Positions 36,109 through 43,302 of a stretch of DNA of 49,722 nt are shown piece after piece. Position 1 is the stretch's first letter. The number at the start of each line of letters is the position of its first letter. Below the pieces are notes generated by a model. It was not told the origin of the DNA and did no database searches. It worked only from the letters and a program-made list of their open reading frames with translations. This stretch comes from Planctomycetaceae bacterium (GTDB lineage: Bacteria > Planctomycetota > Planctomycetia > Pirellulales > Thermoguttaceae): positions 1 to 49,722 of the forward strand of contig JAJFUI010000030.1 in assembly GCA_021372555.1 (NCBI GenBank). Reading direction: 5' to 3'. Both the position numbers and the translations under genes were made by a program.

Positions 36109-36488
36109 AACTGGTCCTCGCCGTCATCAAGCCGACGAAACTCGACGCCGTTCGCGAGGCGCTCGAAAAAATCGAGGTCGCCCGGCTGACCGTCTGCGAC
36201 GCCCAGGCGTTCGACGAGCAGAAATTGCCCGATGCCGCCTGCCACGACGGCCCGCAGAGTGACTCACGCCAGCTTGACCTCTTCCCCTTTGCCCCCTCGT
36301 CGCTGCTGCAGAAAGTCGTTTTTGAGATCGTCGTCAACGACGATTTCCTTGACCGCACCGTCCAAACCATCGCCACCGCCGCTTGTATCGGCCCGGCCGG
36401 CTCCGGCGACGACGGCAAGATCTTCATCCTCCCCGCCGATCAAGCCATCAAGATCGACACCGCCTCCCGCGGCCCGGGAGCCGTGTAA
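36105..36488 (+). CDS. P-II-like nitrogen regulatory protein coupled to hydF
   Basis: A 127-residue P-II superfamily protein. The N-terminus VKLVLAVIKPTKLDAVREAL, the Q39-K40 pair before the T-loop, KVVFEIVVNDDFLDRTVQTI and GDDGKIFILPADQAIKIDT match GlnB/GlnK strand and B/C-loop regions. The T-loop is abnormal: it is about 12 residues longer than in GlnB, lacks the uridylylated Tyr51 and reads LPDAACHDGPQSDSRQLDLF. The GTG start shares bases with the hydF stop (GTGA), so translation is coupled. This implies a role tied to hydrogenase maturation or nitrogen/ATP sensing for it, which is inference. No amt or glnA gene is nearby. Confidence 0.85.
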   Translation: MKLVLAVIKPTKLDAVREALEKIEVARLTVCDAQAFDEQKLPDAACHDGPQSDSRQLDLFPFAPSSLLQKVVFEIVVNDDFLDRTVQTIATAACIGPAGSGDDGKIFILPADQAIKIDTASRGPGAV

Positions 36489-36503
36489 GGTGCATCTGGT
36501 CCG

Positions 36504-36530
36504 CTCCTCTTCCGGGAGACGGTTAGGGCG
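36504..36530. repeat. CTCTCCC-type hairpin repeat, copy 2 (degenerate)
   Basis: CTCCTCTTCCGGGAGACGG followed by TTAGGGCG; same layout as copies at 4697-4730 and 36548-36582 but with an imperfect stem. Confidence 0.5.
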
Positions 36531-36547
36531 AGAACGTGGGTTCGGTC

Positions 36548-36582
36548 CCCTCTCCCTTTGGGAGAGGGCTGGGGTGAGGGCG
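36548..36582. repeat. CTCTCCC-type hairpin repeat, copy 3
   Basis: A perfect 9-bp stem CCCTCTCCC / GGGAGAGGG with a TTT loop, then CTGGGGTGAGGGCG. It lies 60 bases past the P-II-like gene and 46 bases before the end of the convergent membrane-protein gene, so it may serve as a transcript boundary. Confidence 0.8.
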
Positions 36583-36628
36583 GGTCCGACGTCCAATACC
36601 GCTGTTCTGTCGACAAACCCAGTCTAAG

Positions 36629-37930
36629 CTAACCGCCTTGCTGCGGCGTGTCTTTTGCCGCCTCGGGGTTCTCGCTGCCAACCACCGGCGCGCCCATCTG
36701 ATCCTTCGTAATCGGTGGCAGCTCCCCGGTCGGCTCGCTGCCGTCCGCGTCGAGAAAGACGTCCTCGATCTGCGTTGCGTCCACGTCCCGCCGCATTAGC
36801 AGGTAAATCGCGGCCGACGCCGACCAGAAGTAACTGAACAGATAGCCGACGGCCAGCAGCTTCACACAGCCGGTCCAGAACACGATCAGCCCCGCGCCCA
36901 CCTTTCCCATCGTCGACAACTCTTTGCCGCCGTGCACCAGCGTGCTAAGTTGGTCGTGCCCGAATCCCCAACCCGCGGCCCAATAGCCAAGCCAGATCAC
37001 CGCCGCGGCAAAGTTCTGCACCAGCAGCCACCCGAGCCAGCCGATCACGGCGGCCACGATCGCATAGAACAGGTAGCTGAGCGGCCGCTGGAACGTGTAG
37101 GCGTACGAACGGCTCAGCGCGTCAAAACTGTCCGTTCCCTCGGTGCTGATCGCGCCCCACATCAATGGCCAACCGAAGAGACCGCCCAACAACAGCAAGC
37201 TCATCACCAGCGCCGCTGCCAGCACCAGCGGCCACAGAATGCCGCCTACGAGCAGCCCAAGCCAGTTCATCAGTAAGCCGACAACCGCCACCGGAATCGC
37301 CGCCAGCAACACCCCGCCCACCGGCATCAGCGGCGCCGCGCAGTACGCCGGCCACTTCCGCCAAGCAAACCGCACCGCCGCCGCGGCGCCCGTCTGCTCG
37401 TCCGCCGCCAGTTGCGTTGCCGCGGACCGGCAGATCGCTCCGCCGAACAACGCCCAAACGGCCACGCCCCACAACCCGCACAGAATCAAGCACACGAGGT
37501 CCCGCGCAACTCCGTGGCTCATCAGCGCAGCCCTGGCGGGCTTCGTCAGCAACCGCGCCGGACTCCCCACCGCGCCATGCGGTCGCCAAGCCGCATCGGT
37601 CGATTCCGGCTGCAGTACGTCGCGCGCGTAATCGGAAGGCGATACCGACGGTAGCCCTGGCGTCTCGGACGCCGCGTCGCGCGTCATCGCGGTCCATGGG
37701 CATCGCGCGTACGGCCTAAGCCAATCCGTGGCGTCCGACTTCGTCGAGAAATCGCAGAAGGCCGTCGCGAAAAGCCACCATCCCGTTGCCATAATGATCG
37801 CGCCCAGCGCCCCGAGGATTAGTCCTCGCGCACTGATCGCCAAACGGAACGCCCGAACAATCTTCAGCCACGGGAATATCTCGCTCCACACCACTCGCCG
37901 CATCGTGCCGTTCTCATGCTGCTCTGCCAT
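36629..37930 (-). CDS. Polytopic membrane protein, function unknown
   Basis: A 433-residue protein with about seven or eight hydrophobic segments, among them LILGALGAIIMATGWWLF near the N-terminus, DLVCLILCGLWGVAVWALFG, two adjacent helices spanning GVLLAAIPVAVVGLLMNWLG, PLVLAAALVMSLLLLGGLFG, YLFYAIVAAVIGWLGWLLVQ and VGAGLIVFWTGCVKLLAVGY. A soluble loop (about residues 55-130) separates the first two helices, and the C-terminal 55 residues are acidic and soluble. I see no enzyme motif. The ATG at 37930 starts MAEQHENGTMRRVVW; the frame extends to 37978. It resembles conserved planctomycete membrane proteins of unknown role, from memory only. Confidence 0.8.
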   Translation of the reverse strand: MAEQHENGTMRRVVWSEIFPWLKIVRAFRLAISARGLILGALGAIIMATGWWLFATAFCDFSTKSDATDWLRPYARCPWTAMTRDAASETPGLPSVSPSDYARDVLQPESTDAAWRPHGAVGSPARLLTKPARAALMSHGVARDLVCLILCGLWGVAVWALFGGAICRSAATQLAADEQTGAAAAVRFAWRKWPAYCAAPLMPVGGVLLAAIPVAVVGLLMNWLGLLVGGILWPLVLAAALVMSLLLLGGLFGWPLMWGAISTEGTDSFDALSRSYAYTFQRPLSYLFYAIVAAVIGWLGWLLVQNFAAAVIWLGYWAAGWGFGHDQLSTLVHGGKELSTMGKVGAGLIVFWTGCVKLLAVGYLFSYFWSASAAIYLLMRRDVDATQIEDVFLDADGSEPTGELPPITKDQMGAPVVGSENPEAAKDTPQQGG

Positions 37931-38070
37931 AACAGGAACCCCCGGGATAAGGTGTCTCGCGGTCGCCAGCACCGGCATTATACAAATGCCGACTGCCTAC
38001 GCAAGCTTCTTCCCAACAGCCGACGCAGTAACGGATTGTGGCGCTTGGGCACGAAACGCTTCGCCGGCGC

Positions 38071-38127
38071 GTTTGTGGTGCAGGCGTTTTGTGCTGCCGG
38101 CGTTTGTGGTGCAGGCGTCCCGCCTGC
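38071..38127. repeat. Direct repeat GTTTGTGGTGCAGGCGT x2 with palindrome
   Basis: A 17-base unit occurs at 38071-38087 and 38102-38118 (31-base period). The second unit runs into the palindrome GCAGGCGTCCCGCCTGC (38111-38127). It resembles a dispersed repeat type I recall from planctomycete intergenic DNA. Confidence 0.8.
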
Positions 38128-38225
38128 GAGTGCAACCCACACCGCTCCGCAACCCGGCGGCCAGCTCGGCATCTCCACCTTCGACCACCAACGATTACTG
38201 CGCCCCTCAGGGCGGGCGATACTAC

Positions 38226-38330
38226 TATTGGCCTTTGCGTGGCCAATGAACCAAGGCCGACCAACGGAAGGCCGAAAAATAGACCCAGCGGGTTGACTCA
38301 ACCCCTCAGCATCCAAGCAAACATCAATAA
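38226..38330. repeat. 105-bp dispersed repeat, copy 2
   Basis: Second copy of the element at 27461-27565, same orientation, about 88 percent identical by eye. It lies 40 bases from the yacG stop. Confidence 0.95.
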
Positions 38331-38370
38331 ATTCGCCCCACGAATCGCCTGCCGGCTTTGCCGCCGCGTC

Positions 38371-38559
38371 TCACTCGCCGCCACTCTGCGATGGCGGCTC
38401 TCCCTCGCCTTCCTCCGGCGTCTCCCCCTCGTCGGGCACACTGTACTTTTCATCCAGCCACCGTCCAAGGTCGATGACCCGGCATCGCTCGCTGCAAAAC
38501 GGCATCGCCTTGCTCTCTTCCGCCTTGAACTCGCGACGACAGACCGGGCATCTTGGCAT
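38371..38559 (-). CDS. yacG: YacG-type zinc protein (DNA gyrase inhibitor family)
   Basis: A 62-residue protein with the YacG zinc finger C4-x2-C7-x14-C22-x3-C26 (CPVCRREF and PFCSERCRVIDLGRWLDEKY). E. coli YacG binds GyrB and inhibits gyrase. The start at 38559 begins MPRCPVC and has GGAG six bases upstream. The C-terminal tail is acidic and Gly/Pro-rich (ETPEEGEGEPPSQSGGE). It follows the FmdB-like gene after a heptamer array and may be the last gene of the dnaJ-grpE transcript. Confidence 0.88.
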   Translation of the reverse strand: MPRCPVCRREFKAEESKAMPFCSERCRVIDLGRWLDEKYSVPDEGETPEEGEGEPPSQSGGE

Positions 38560-38654
38560 GGCAACTCCAGTATCGCGACTCAATCAGAAAGTCGCCCGTG
38601 AACCAACATCAGGGCCAAAACCGCCTCAACAACCTTGTTCTCTCCCCTCCCCCT

Positions 38655-38724
38655 CCACTCTCCACTCTCCACTAGCCACTAGCCACTGACCACTGACCAC
38701 TGACCACTGACCACTGACCACTAT
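38655..38724. repeat. Heptamer array CCACTCT/CCACTAG/CCACTGA
   Basis: Ten consecutive 7-bp units: CCACTCT x2, CCACTAG x2, CCACTGA x5 and one CCACTAT. It lies 11 bases past the stop of the leftward FmdB-like gene. It is the same heptamer family as 2501-2555. Confidence 0.95.
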
Positions 38725-38735
38725 CTATCAGCCAC

Positions 38736-38966
38736 TCACTTCTTCCCCGCCTTGTCCGCTGCGGCCGCCTTCTTGTACGATTCTGTCCGGTAGTCCGTCT
38801 GGTAGAAGCCCGACCCCTTGAACACAATCGCCGCCCCAGGTCCGATTAACCGCCGAAGCTTCGGTCGCCCGCACTTAGGGCACTTCTTCTTCACCGCCTC
38901 CTTGATCGATTGAAACAACTCGAATTCATGCGCGCAAGCATCGCAAACATAATCATAGGTCGGCAT
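38736..38966 (-). CDS. FmdB-type zinc ribbon protein, second copy
   Basis: A 76-residue protein: MPTYDYVCDACAHEFELFQS and KKCPKCGRPKLRRLIGPGAA give the FmdB zinc ribbon (Cys pairs near residues 8/11 and 28/31). After it comes VFKGSGFYQTDYR, a segment shared with longer family members, and a Lys/Ala-rich C-terminus. The ATG at 38966 fits the MPxYxY start and has a GAGGAG/AGGAC region upstream. It is 53 bases downstream of grpE on the same strand, so probably in the same operon. The role is unknown; association with chaperone genes is from context. Confidence 0.87.
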   Translation of the reverse strand: MPTYDYVCDACAHEFELFQSIKEAVKKKCPKCGRPKLRRLIGPGAAIVFKGSGFYQTDYRTESYKKAAAADKAGKK

Positions 38967-39018
38967 GACTGTCCTTTTCTCCTCACGATAGCCGGGAGCC
39001 AACAGCCCTCGGAACAAC

Positions 39019-39648
39019 TCACGGTGCCCTCGATACGATCACTTGGCTCGGCCGCACCACTCGGTCGTGCAACTGATATCCCTGCTGTGTCACCATCAAA
39101 ACCGTATTCGCCGGATGCTCTTCCGACGGCTGCTGCATGACCGCATGATGCAAGTTCGGATCAAACGGCTTGTGTAGCGCTTCGATCCGATGGCAGTGAT
39201 GCCGCCGCAACACGTCTTCCAGTTGGTGATGCACCATCTTGAATCCTTCCAATAGCGCCCCGGCTTCCGACTGCGGCGTATCACCCGCGTCTTCTTGTTC
39301 CAGTTGCGCTCCCACCCCCGCCGCGGCGTTCATGTGCTTCTCGGCCGCTGCGATCGCTCGCTCGACGTTGTCCACCACGGGCAGCAGATCGCGCAGCAGG
39401 CCCATGTTGGCGTAACGCAGCCGCTCCTCAAGCTCCCGCGCGGCCCGCTTGCGATAGTTGTCTAGCTCAGCGTGGCTGCGCAGCGCACGATCTTCGGCCT
39501 TCTCCAGCTCCGCGCGAAGCTTTGCTGCATCCTCCGCCGATGTCTCCGGTTGTCCGTTGATCTCGGCTTCTTCCGGCCGCGTCTCGTCGGTCTTTGCGTG
39601 CTCCGACGGACGCGCCGATTCAGAGTCAGTCGGTTTCTGTTTCGTCAC
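39019..39648 (-). CDS. grpE: Nucleotide exchange factor GrpE
   Basis: Exchanges ADP for ATP on DnaK. The 209-residue protein has an acidic disordered N-terminus (about 1-38), a coiled coil (AAKLRAELEKAEDRALRSHA), the conserved ELDNYRKRAARELEE and LLPVVDNVERAI, and the C-terminal beta domain (GFKMVHHQLEDVLRRH, HHAVMQQPSEEHPANTVLMV, YQLHDRVVRPSQVIVS). A GTG start at 39648 lies inside the end of dnaJ (23-base overlap) with GGAG eight bases upstream, so translation is coupled to dnaJ. dnaK is not in the window. The order dnaJ-grpE is reversed from the common grpE-dnaK-dnaJ. Confidence 0.95.
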   Translation of the reverse strand: MTKQKPTDSESARPSEHAKTDETRPEEAEINGQPETSAEDAAKLRAELEKAEDRALRSHAELDNYRKRAARELEERLRYANMGLLRDLLPVVDNVERAIAAAEKHMNAAAGVGAQLEQEDAGDTPQSEAGALLEGFKMVHHQLEDVLRRHHCHRIEALHKPFDPNLHHAVMQQPSEEHPANTVLMVTQQGYQLHDRVVRPSQVIVSRAP

Positions 39649-40795
39649 GCTTAGTTCTCCGATGAGTTGGTTCCGCTGAGAACAGTTCCTTCACCTTCTC
39701 AAAAAAACCCTTCCGCGTTGGGCTCACTTCCGTATTCTCGATCTCCGCCAGCCGCCGCAAGGCTGCTTCGTGCTCCGGGCTCAGCGTCTTCGGCACTTCC
39801 ACGCTGACCTGCACGATCAAATTGCCCCGCCCGCGATACCGCGGGTCCGGCATGCCGCGCCCCTTGAGCACGAACGCCTCGCCGCTTTGCGTGCCGGCCG
39901 GAATTCGCAATTCTTCCTGGCCGTCAAGCGTCGGCACGTCGATCGTCGCCCCCAGCGCCGCCTGCGAATATCCGATCGGCACCTCGCAGAACAGGTCCTG
40001 CCCCCGCCGATGAAACAGCGGATGCTCGGCCACATGCACGAAGCAGTAGCAGTCGCCGGGCGGCCCGCCTGCCGGGCTCGGTTCCCCTTCACCCTGCAAG
40101 CGAAGCCGCGTCTGATTGTCGACGCCGGCGGGAATGTCCACCTTGCGCGTGACTTTCTTCTGAACATACGCTGAGCCGCGACACGCCGTACAGGGCTCGT
40201 GAATCGTCTGTCCGCTGCCGTGGCACGCAGGGCAAGTCGTCTGCAGGGAAAATATCCCGCTCTGCTGCACCACCCTGCCCCGACCGCCGCAGTACCGGCA
40301 TTGCTCCGGACGCGTCCCCGGCTTGGCGCCAGTCCCTTGGCACGTCTCGCACGCCACGTGCCGCGCAAAGCGAACCGTCTTCACCGCGCCCCTGGCCGCC
40401 TCAAGCAGGTCGAGATCCACGTCGCAGCGAATGTCCTCGCCCCGCTGCACCCGCGCGCCGCGCCGGCCGAATACATCCCCGAACAACCCCTGCCCAAAGA
40501 TGTCGCCGAACGCCTGGAAGATGTCCGACACGTCGTGGAATTGCGGCGCACCGCCTCCCTCGAGGCCGGCGTGCCCAAAACGATCGTATCGCGCCCGCTT
40601 CTCGCGATGGCTAAGCACCTCGAAGGCTTCCGCCGCCTCCTTGAACTTCACCACCGCCTCTTCATTTCCCGGATTCCGGTCCGGATGGTATTTCAGCGCG
40701 AGCTTCCGGTATGCCTCGGAAATCCGGGCCTCCGCGGCGTCCCGCTCGACGCCCAGCACCTCGTAGTAATCACGCTTCTCCGCCATCTTTGGCAT
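39626..40795 (-). CDS. dnaJ: Chaperone protein DnaJ
   Basis: Full-length type I Hsp40 (389 residues). The J domain contains the HPD triad (LALKYHPDRNPGN, about residues 33-45), followed by a Gly/Phe-rich linker (FGDIFGQGLFGDVFG). The zinc region has four CxxCxGx(G) repeats: CETCQGTG, CRYCGGRG, CPACHGSG and CTACRGSA, the last with Ala for Gly. Two C-terminal beta-barrel domains follow (VDIPAGVDNQTRLRLQGEGE, DLFCEVPIGYSQAALGATID). An ATG at 40786 (MAEKRDYYEVLG) is an equally good start. It is the first gene of the dnaJ-grpE-fmdB group. Confidence 0.96.
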   Translation of the reverse strand: MPKMAEKRDYYEVLGVERDAAEARISEAYRKLALKYHPDRNPGNEEAVVKFKEAAEAFEVLSHREKRARYDRFGHAGLEGGGAPQFHDVSDIFQAFGDIFGQGLFGDVFGRRGARVQRGEDIRCDVDLDLLEAARGAVKTVRFARHVACETCQGTGAKPGTRPEQCRYCGGRGRVVQQSGIFSLQTTCPACHGSGQTIHEPCTACRGSAYVQKKVTRKVDIPAGVDNQTRLRLQGEGEPSPAGGPPGDCYCFVHVAEHPLFHRRGQDLFCEVPIGYSQAALGATIDVPTLDGQEELRIPAGTQSGEAFVLKGRGMPDPRYRGRGNLIVQVSVEVPKTLSPEHEAALRRLAEIENTEVSPTRKGFFEKVKELFSAEPTHRRTKRDETETD

Positions 40796-40987
40796 GGCTC
40801 GGCTGGAGGCTATTGCCTATCCCGCATCTAAGGAGGGTGGGTCGAGGTCGCACTAGGTTGTGGCGCCCTCCACGTCGCTTGACCCGAGCGACGCGCCTCG
40901 CTTTGCGAGACGAGTTGCCGCGATCTAAGCCCCACCAAAATCTTGAGTCTGCTTCAGACTCCTCAAACAACGCGGACAGTAAACGCT

Positions 40988-41066
40988 AAGGTTCGGGGCT
41001 CAGATGCCCAGCCGAACGTCGCGCTGCCGCCGACGCCCAACCACCGCTCCTGAACCCCGAACCCTT
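40988..41066. repeat. Inverted repeat downstream of groEL1
   Basis: AAGGTTCGGGGCTCAG (40988-41003) is nearly the reverse complement of CTGAACCCCGAACCCTT (41050-41066). A further CTGAACCCT unit follows and its end reaches the groEL1 stop (41081-41083). It could fold in the groEL1 3' transcript. The remainder of 40796-41080 shows nothing clear. Confidence 0.8.
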
Positions 41067-41080
41067 AGCTCCTGAACCCT

Positions 41081-42700
41081 CTACCGCACGCTCCCCTCCA
41101 CTTGCCGCTTCTTCTTGTCCTCCTTGCTCAAATCCGTCACCAACGTCTCCGTGGTGAGCATCAAGCCGGAGATGCTCGCGGCGTTTTCCAGAGCCGAGCG
41201 CACAACCTTCAGCGGGTCGATAATCCCCGCCTTGAACATGTCGACGTATTTTCCCGTGTTGCCGTCGTAGCCGATGTTCGTGGCCTTCTGGCTCACTTCG
41301 TCCGCCACGACCGAACCGTCCGTCCCGCAGTTGTCCGCGATCTGACGAATCGGCATCGGCAGCGACCGGTACACAATGTCCACGCCGATCTTCTCGTCGC
41401 CTCGGGCGGAACTCCGGGCCTTCTCGACCGCCTCCCGGCAACGCAACAACGCCACGCCGCCGCCAGGCACAATCCCTTCCTCGGCCGCCGCACGCGTGGC
41501 ATGCAAAGCGTCCTCGACCCGGGCCTTCTTCTGCTTCATCTCGGCTTCGGTGTTGGCGCCGACGGAAACCACCGCCACGCCGCCACACAACTTCGCCAGC
41601 CGCTCCTGGAACTTTTCGCGGTCGTAATCACTGTCCGTCGAGTCGATCTGCGCGCGAAGCTGATCGCAACGAGCCGTAATGTCGGCCCGCTTCCCGGCCC
41701 CCTCGACAATCGTCGTCGAGTCCTTGTCCACCGTGATCTTCTTCGCACGGCCAAGCTGCTCAGGCGTCACGTTCTCGAGCTTGATACCCAAGTCTTCGCT
41801 GATCACCGTGCCGCCAGTCAGCGTCGCGATGTCGCCCAACATGGCCTTGCGGCGATCGCCGAAGCCCGGCGCCTTCACCGCGCAAATGTTGAGAATGCCA
41901 CGCAGCTTGTTCACCACCAATGTCGTGAGCGCCTCGCCCTCAACGTCTTCGGCGATGATCAACAACGGCTTCCCACGCTGCATCACCTTCTCCAACAGCG
42001 GAATCAGATCGCGCAGATTGCTGATCTTCTTCTCGTGGATCAGGATGTAGGCGTCCTCGAGCAGACAGTCCATCTCCGGCGAGCGGTTGATGAAGTACGG
42101 CGACAGGTAACCCTTGTCGAACTGCATCCCCTCGACGATCTCGTAGGTCGTCTCGGCGGTCTTGCCTTCCTCGACCGTGATGACGCCGTCCTTGCCGACC
42201 TTGTCCATCGCCTCGGCCAGTAGGTTGCCAATCACTGGATCGTTGTAGGCGCTTATCGTGCCGACGCTCTTCATCTCTTCCTTGCTGTCGCACTTCTTCG
42301 ACAGCGTGCGAAGATGAGCCACCGCCGCCTCGACCGCCTTCTCGATCCCGCGGCGAATCGCCGTCGGGTTGCTGCCGGCCGCGATATTCCGCAGACCTTC
42401 CTTGAAGATCGCGCGGGCCAACACCGTCGCCGTCGTCGTGCCGTCGCCGGCCACGTCCGAGGTCTTCGAGGCCACTTCGTTCACGAGCTTCGCGCCCATG
42501 TTTTCGAAGCGATCCTCCAACTCGACCTCTTTGCTCACCGAGACGCCGTCCTTGGTGACCGTCGGGCCGCCGTATGACTTGTCCAAAATCACGTTCCGAC
42601 CGGTCGGGCCAAGCGTCACCGCTACCACGTCGGCCAGTTGTTCCACTCCGCGGAGCATCCGCTCGCGGGCTTGATGGGCGTATAAGAGTTGTTTAGGCAC
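41081..42700 (-). CDS. groEL: Chaperonin GroEL, copy 1 (groES-linked)
   Basis: A 539-residue 60-kDa chaperonin. Motifs are [19 protein letters not shown], the ATPase [17 protein letters not shown] (about residues 84-100), [35 protein letters not shown] and [14 protein letters not shown]. The C-terminus is [11 protein letters not shown], with no Gly-Gly-Met tail. Several positions (Cys residues near [18 protein letters not shown]) differ from the second copy at 43664. It starts with GTG at 42700 with AAGGAA upstream and lies downstream of groES with a 135-base gap that contains a large inverted repeat. It probably folds a different client set from copy 2. Confidence 0.95.
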   Translation of the reverse strand: MPKQLLYAHQARERMLRGVEQLADVVAVTLGPTGRNVILDKSYGGPTVTKDGVSVSKEVELEDRFENMGAKLVNEVASKTSDVAGDGTTTATVLARAIFKEGLRNIAAGSNPTAIRRGIEKAVEAAVAHLRTLSKKCDSKEEMKSVGTISAYNDPVIGNLLAEAMDKVGKDGVITVEEGKTAETTYEIVEGMQFDKGYLSPYFINRSPEMDCLLEDAYILIHEKKISNLRDLIPLLEKVMQRGKPLLIIAEDVEGEALTTLVVNKLRGILNICAVKAPGFGDRRKAMLGDIATLTGGTVISEDLGIKLENVTPEQLGRAKKITVDKDSTTIVEGAGKRADITARCDQLRAQIDSTDSDYDREKFQERLAKLCGGVAVVSVGANTEAEMKQKKARVEDALHATRAAAEEGIVPGGGVALLRCREAVEKARSSARGDEKIGVDIVYRSLPMPIRQIADNCGTDGSVVADEVSQKATNIGYDGNTGKYVDMFKAGIIDPLKVVRSALENAASISGLMLTTETLVTDLSKEDKKKRQVEGSVR

Positions 42701-42718
42701 TGTTAATTTCCTTGTATT

Positions 42719-42831
42719 GGGTTCAGGGTTCAGAGATCAGGGTTCAGGGGAACAAAGGGGCAGGACCAACGTTGGCAAGACGGCGTCGATTCGCGCGTCC
42801 TGAATCCTGAACTCCGAACCCTGAACCCTCC
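42719..42831. repeat. Large inverted heptamer repeat between groES and groEL1
   Basis: The left arm 42719-42750 is made of GGGTTCA-type units and the right arm 42799-42831 of CTGAACC/GAACCCT units. They are complementary over about 30 bases with roughly four mismatches, around a 48-base loop. The right arm ends a few bases from the groES stop (42836-42838). Confidence 0.85.
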
Positions 42832-42835
42832 ACTC

Positions 42836-43138
42836 CTACTTCACTACCTTGGCCAAAATGTCCGACTCGCGGACGATCTTCACGTCGCGACCCTCGACCT
42901 CAATCTCAGTGCCGCTGTACTTGCCGTAGATCACTTCGTCGCCGACGGCCACCGAGAGCTTGCCGCGCTCGCCGTTGTCCAACAGCTTCCCCGGCCCGAC
43001 AGCCACGACCGTCCCACGCTGCGGCTTCTCCTTTGCGGTGTCCGGCAGCACGATTCCGCCTGCCGTCATCTCCTCCGCCTCTACCGGCTCCACCACGACA
43101 CGATCATCCAACGGCCGCAAATTGAGTTCCTTCGACAT
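42836..43138 (-). CDS. groES: Co-chaperonin GroES
   Basis: A 100-residue Cpn10 that caps the GroEL ring. It shows [20 protein letters not shown] (residues 7-26, N-terminal beta region), the mobile loop around [31 protein letters not shown] and the C-terminal [20 protein letters not shown] and ILAKVV. Length is normal. The ATG at 43138 has GAGG-AAA upstream. Transcription runs into groEL1 through the inverted heptamer repeat. I do not see a CIRCE element upstream; instead there is a three-hairpin repeat at 43189-43290. Confidence 0.96.
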   Translation of the reverse strand: MSKELNLRPLDDRVVVEPVEAEEMTAGGIVLPDTAKEKPQRGTVVAVGPGKLLDNGERGKLSVAVGDEVIYGKYSGTEIEVEGRDVKIVRESDILAKVVK

Positions 43139-43188
43139 TGCTCGTTTCCTCGGGTTTGATTTGAAGTTTGGGTTGTTGGTTCGTTACG

Positions 43189-43290
43189 ATATTTGCCCCG
43201 AAGGGGCTGCCGCTCTCCCAGCCCAGGGCAACGCCCTGGGTTAAAGAGAGAAAACGATCTGGTTTGTCGGCCCAACGGGCCAAATACTCT
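43189..43290. repeat. Three-hairpin intergenic repeat upstream of groES
   Basis: Three small palindromes in a row: CCCCGAAGGGG (43196-43206), CCCAGGGCAACGCCCTGGG (43222-43240) and GGCCCAACGGGCC (43269-43281), joined by A/T-richer spacers. It fits a dispersed repeat type (CCCAGGGC..GCCCTGGG) I recall from planctomycete genomes. It occupies most of the groES upstream region. Confidence 0.75.
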
Positions 43291-43302
43291 CTCCGTCCGG
43301 GC

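Larger units (their letters stand above)
37931..38370. other. Repeat-filled intergenic region
   Basis: A 440-base gap with no credible gene. It holds a short tandem repeat (38071-38118), a palindrome (38111-38127) and copy 2 of the 105-bp dispersed repeat (38226-38330). About half of the gap is thus repeat sequence. Short frames on both strands here read through the repeats and look like chance. Confidence 0.7.

Noticed and set aside
41102..42223. 373-codon frame antisense to groEL1
   Set aside because: Same codon-bias shadow effect; no ribosome binding site or recognisable protein features.
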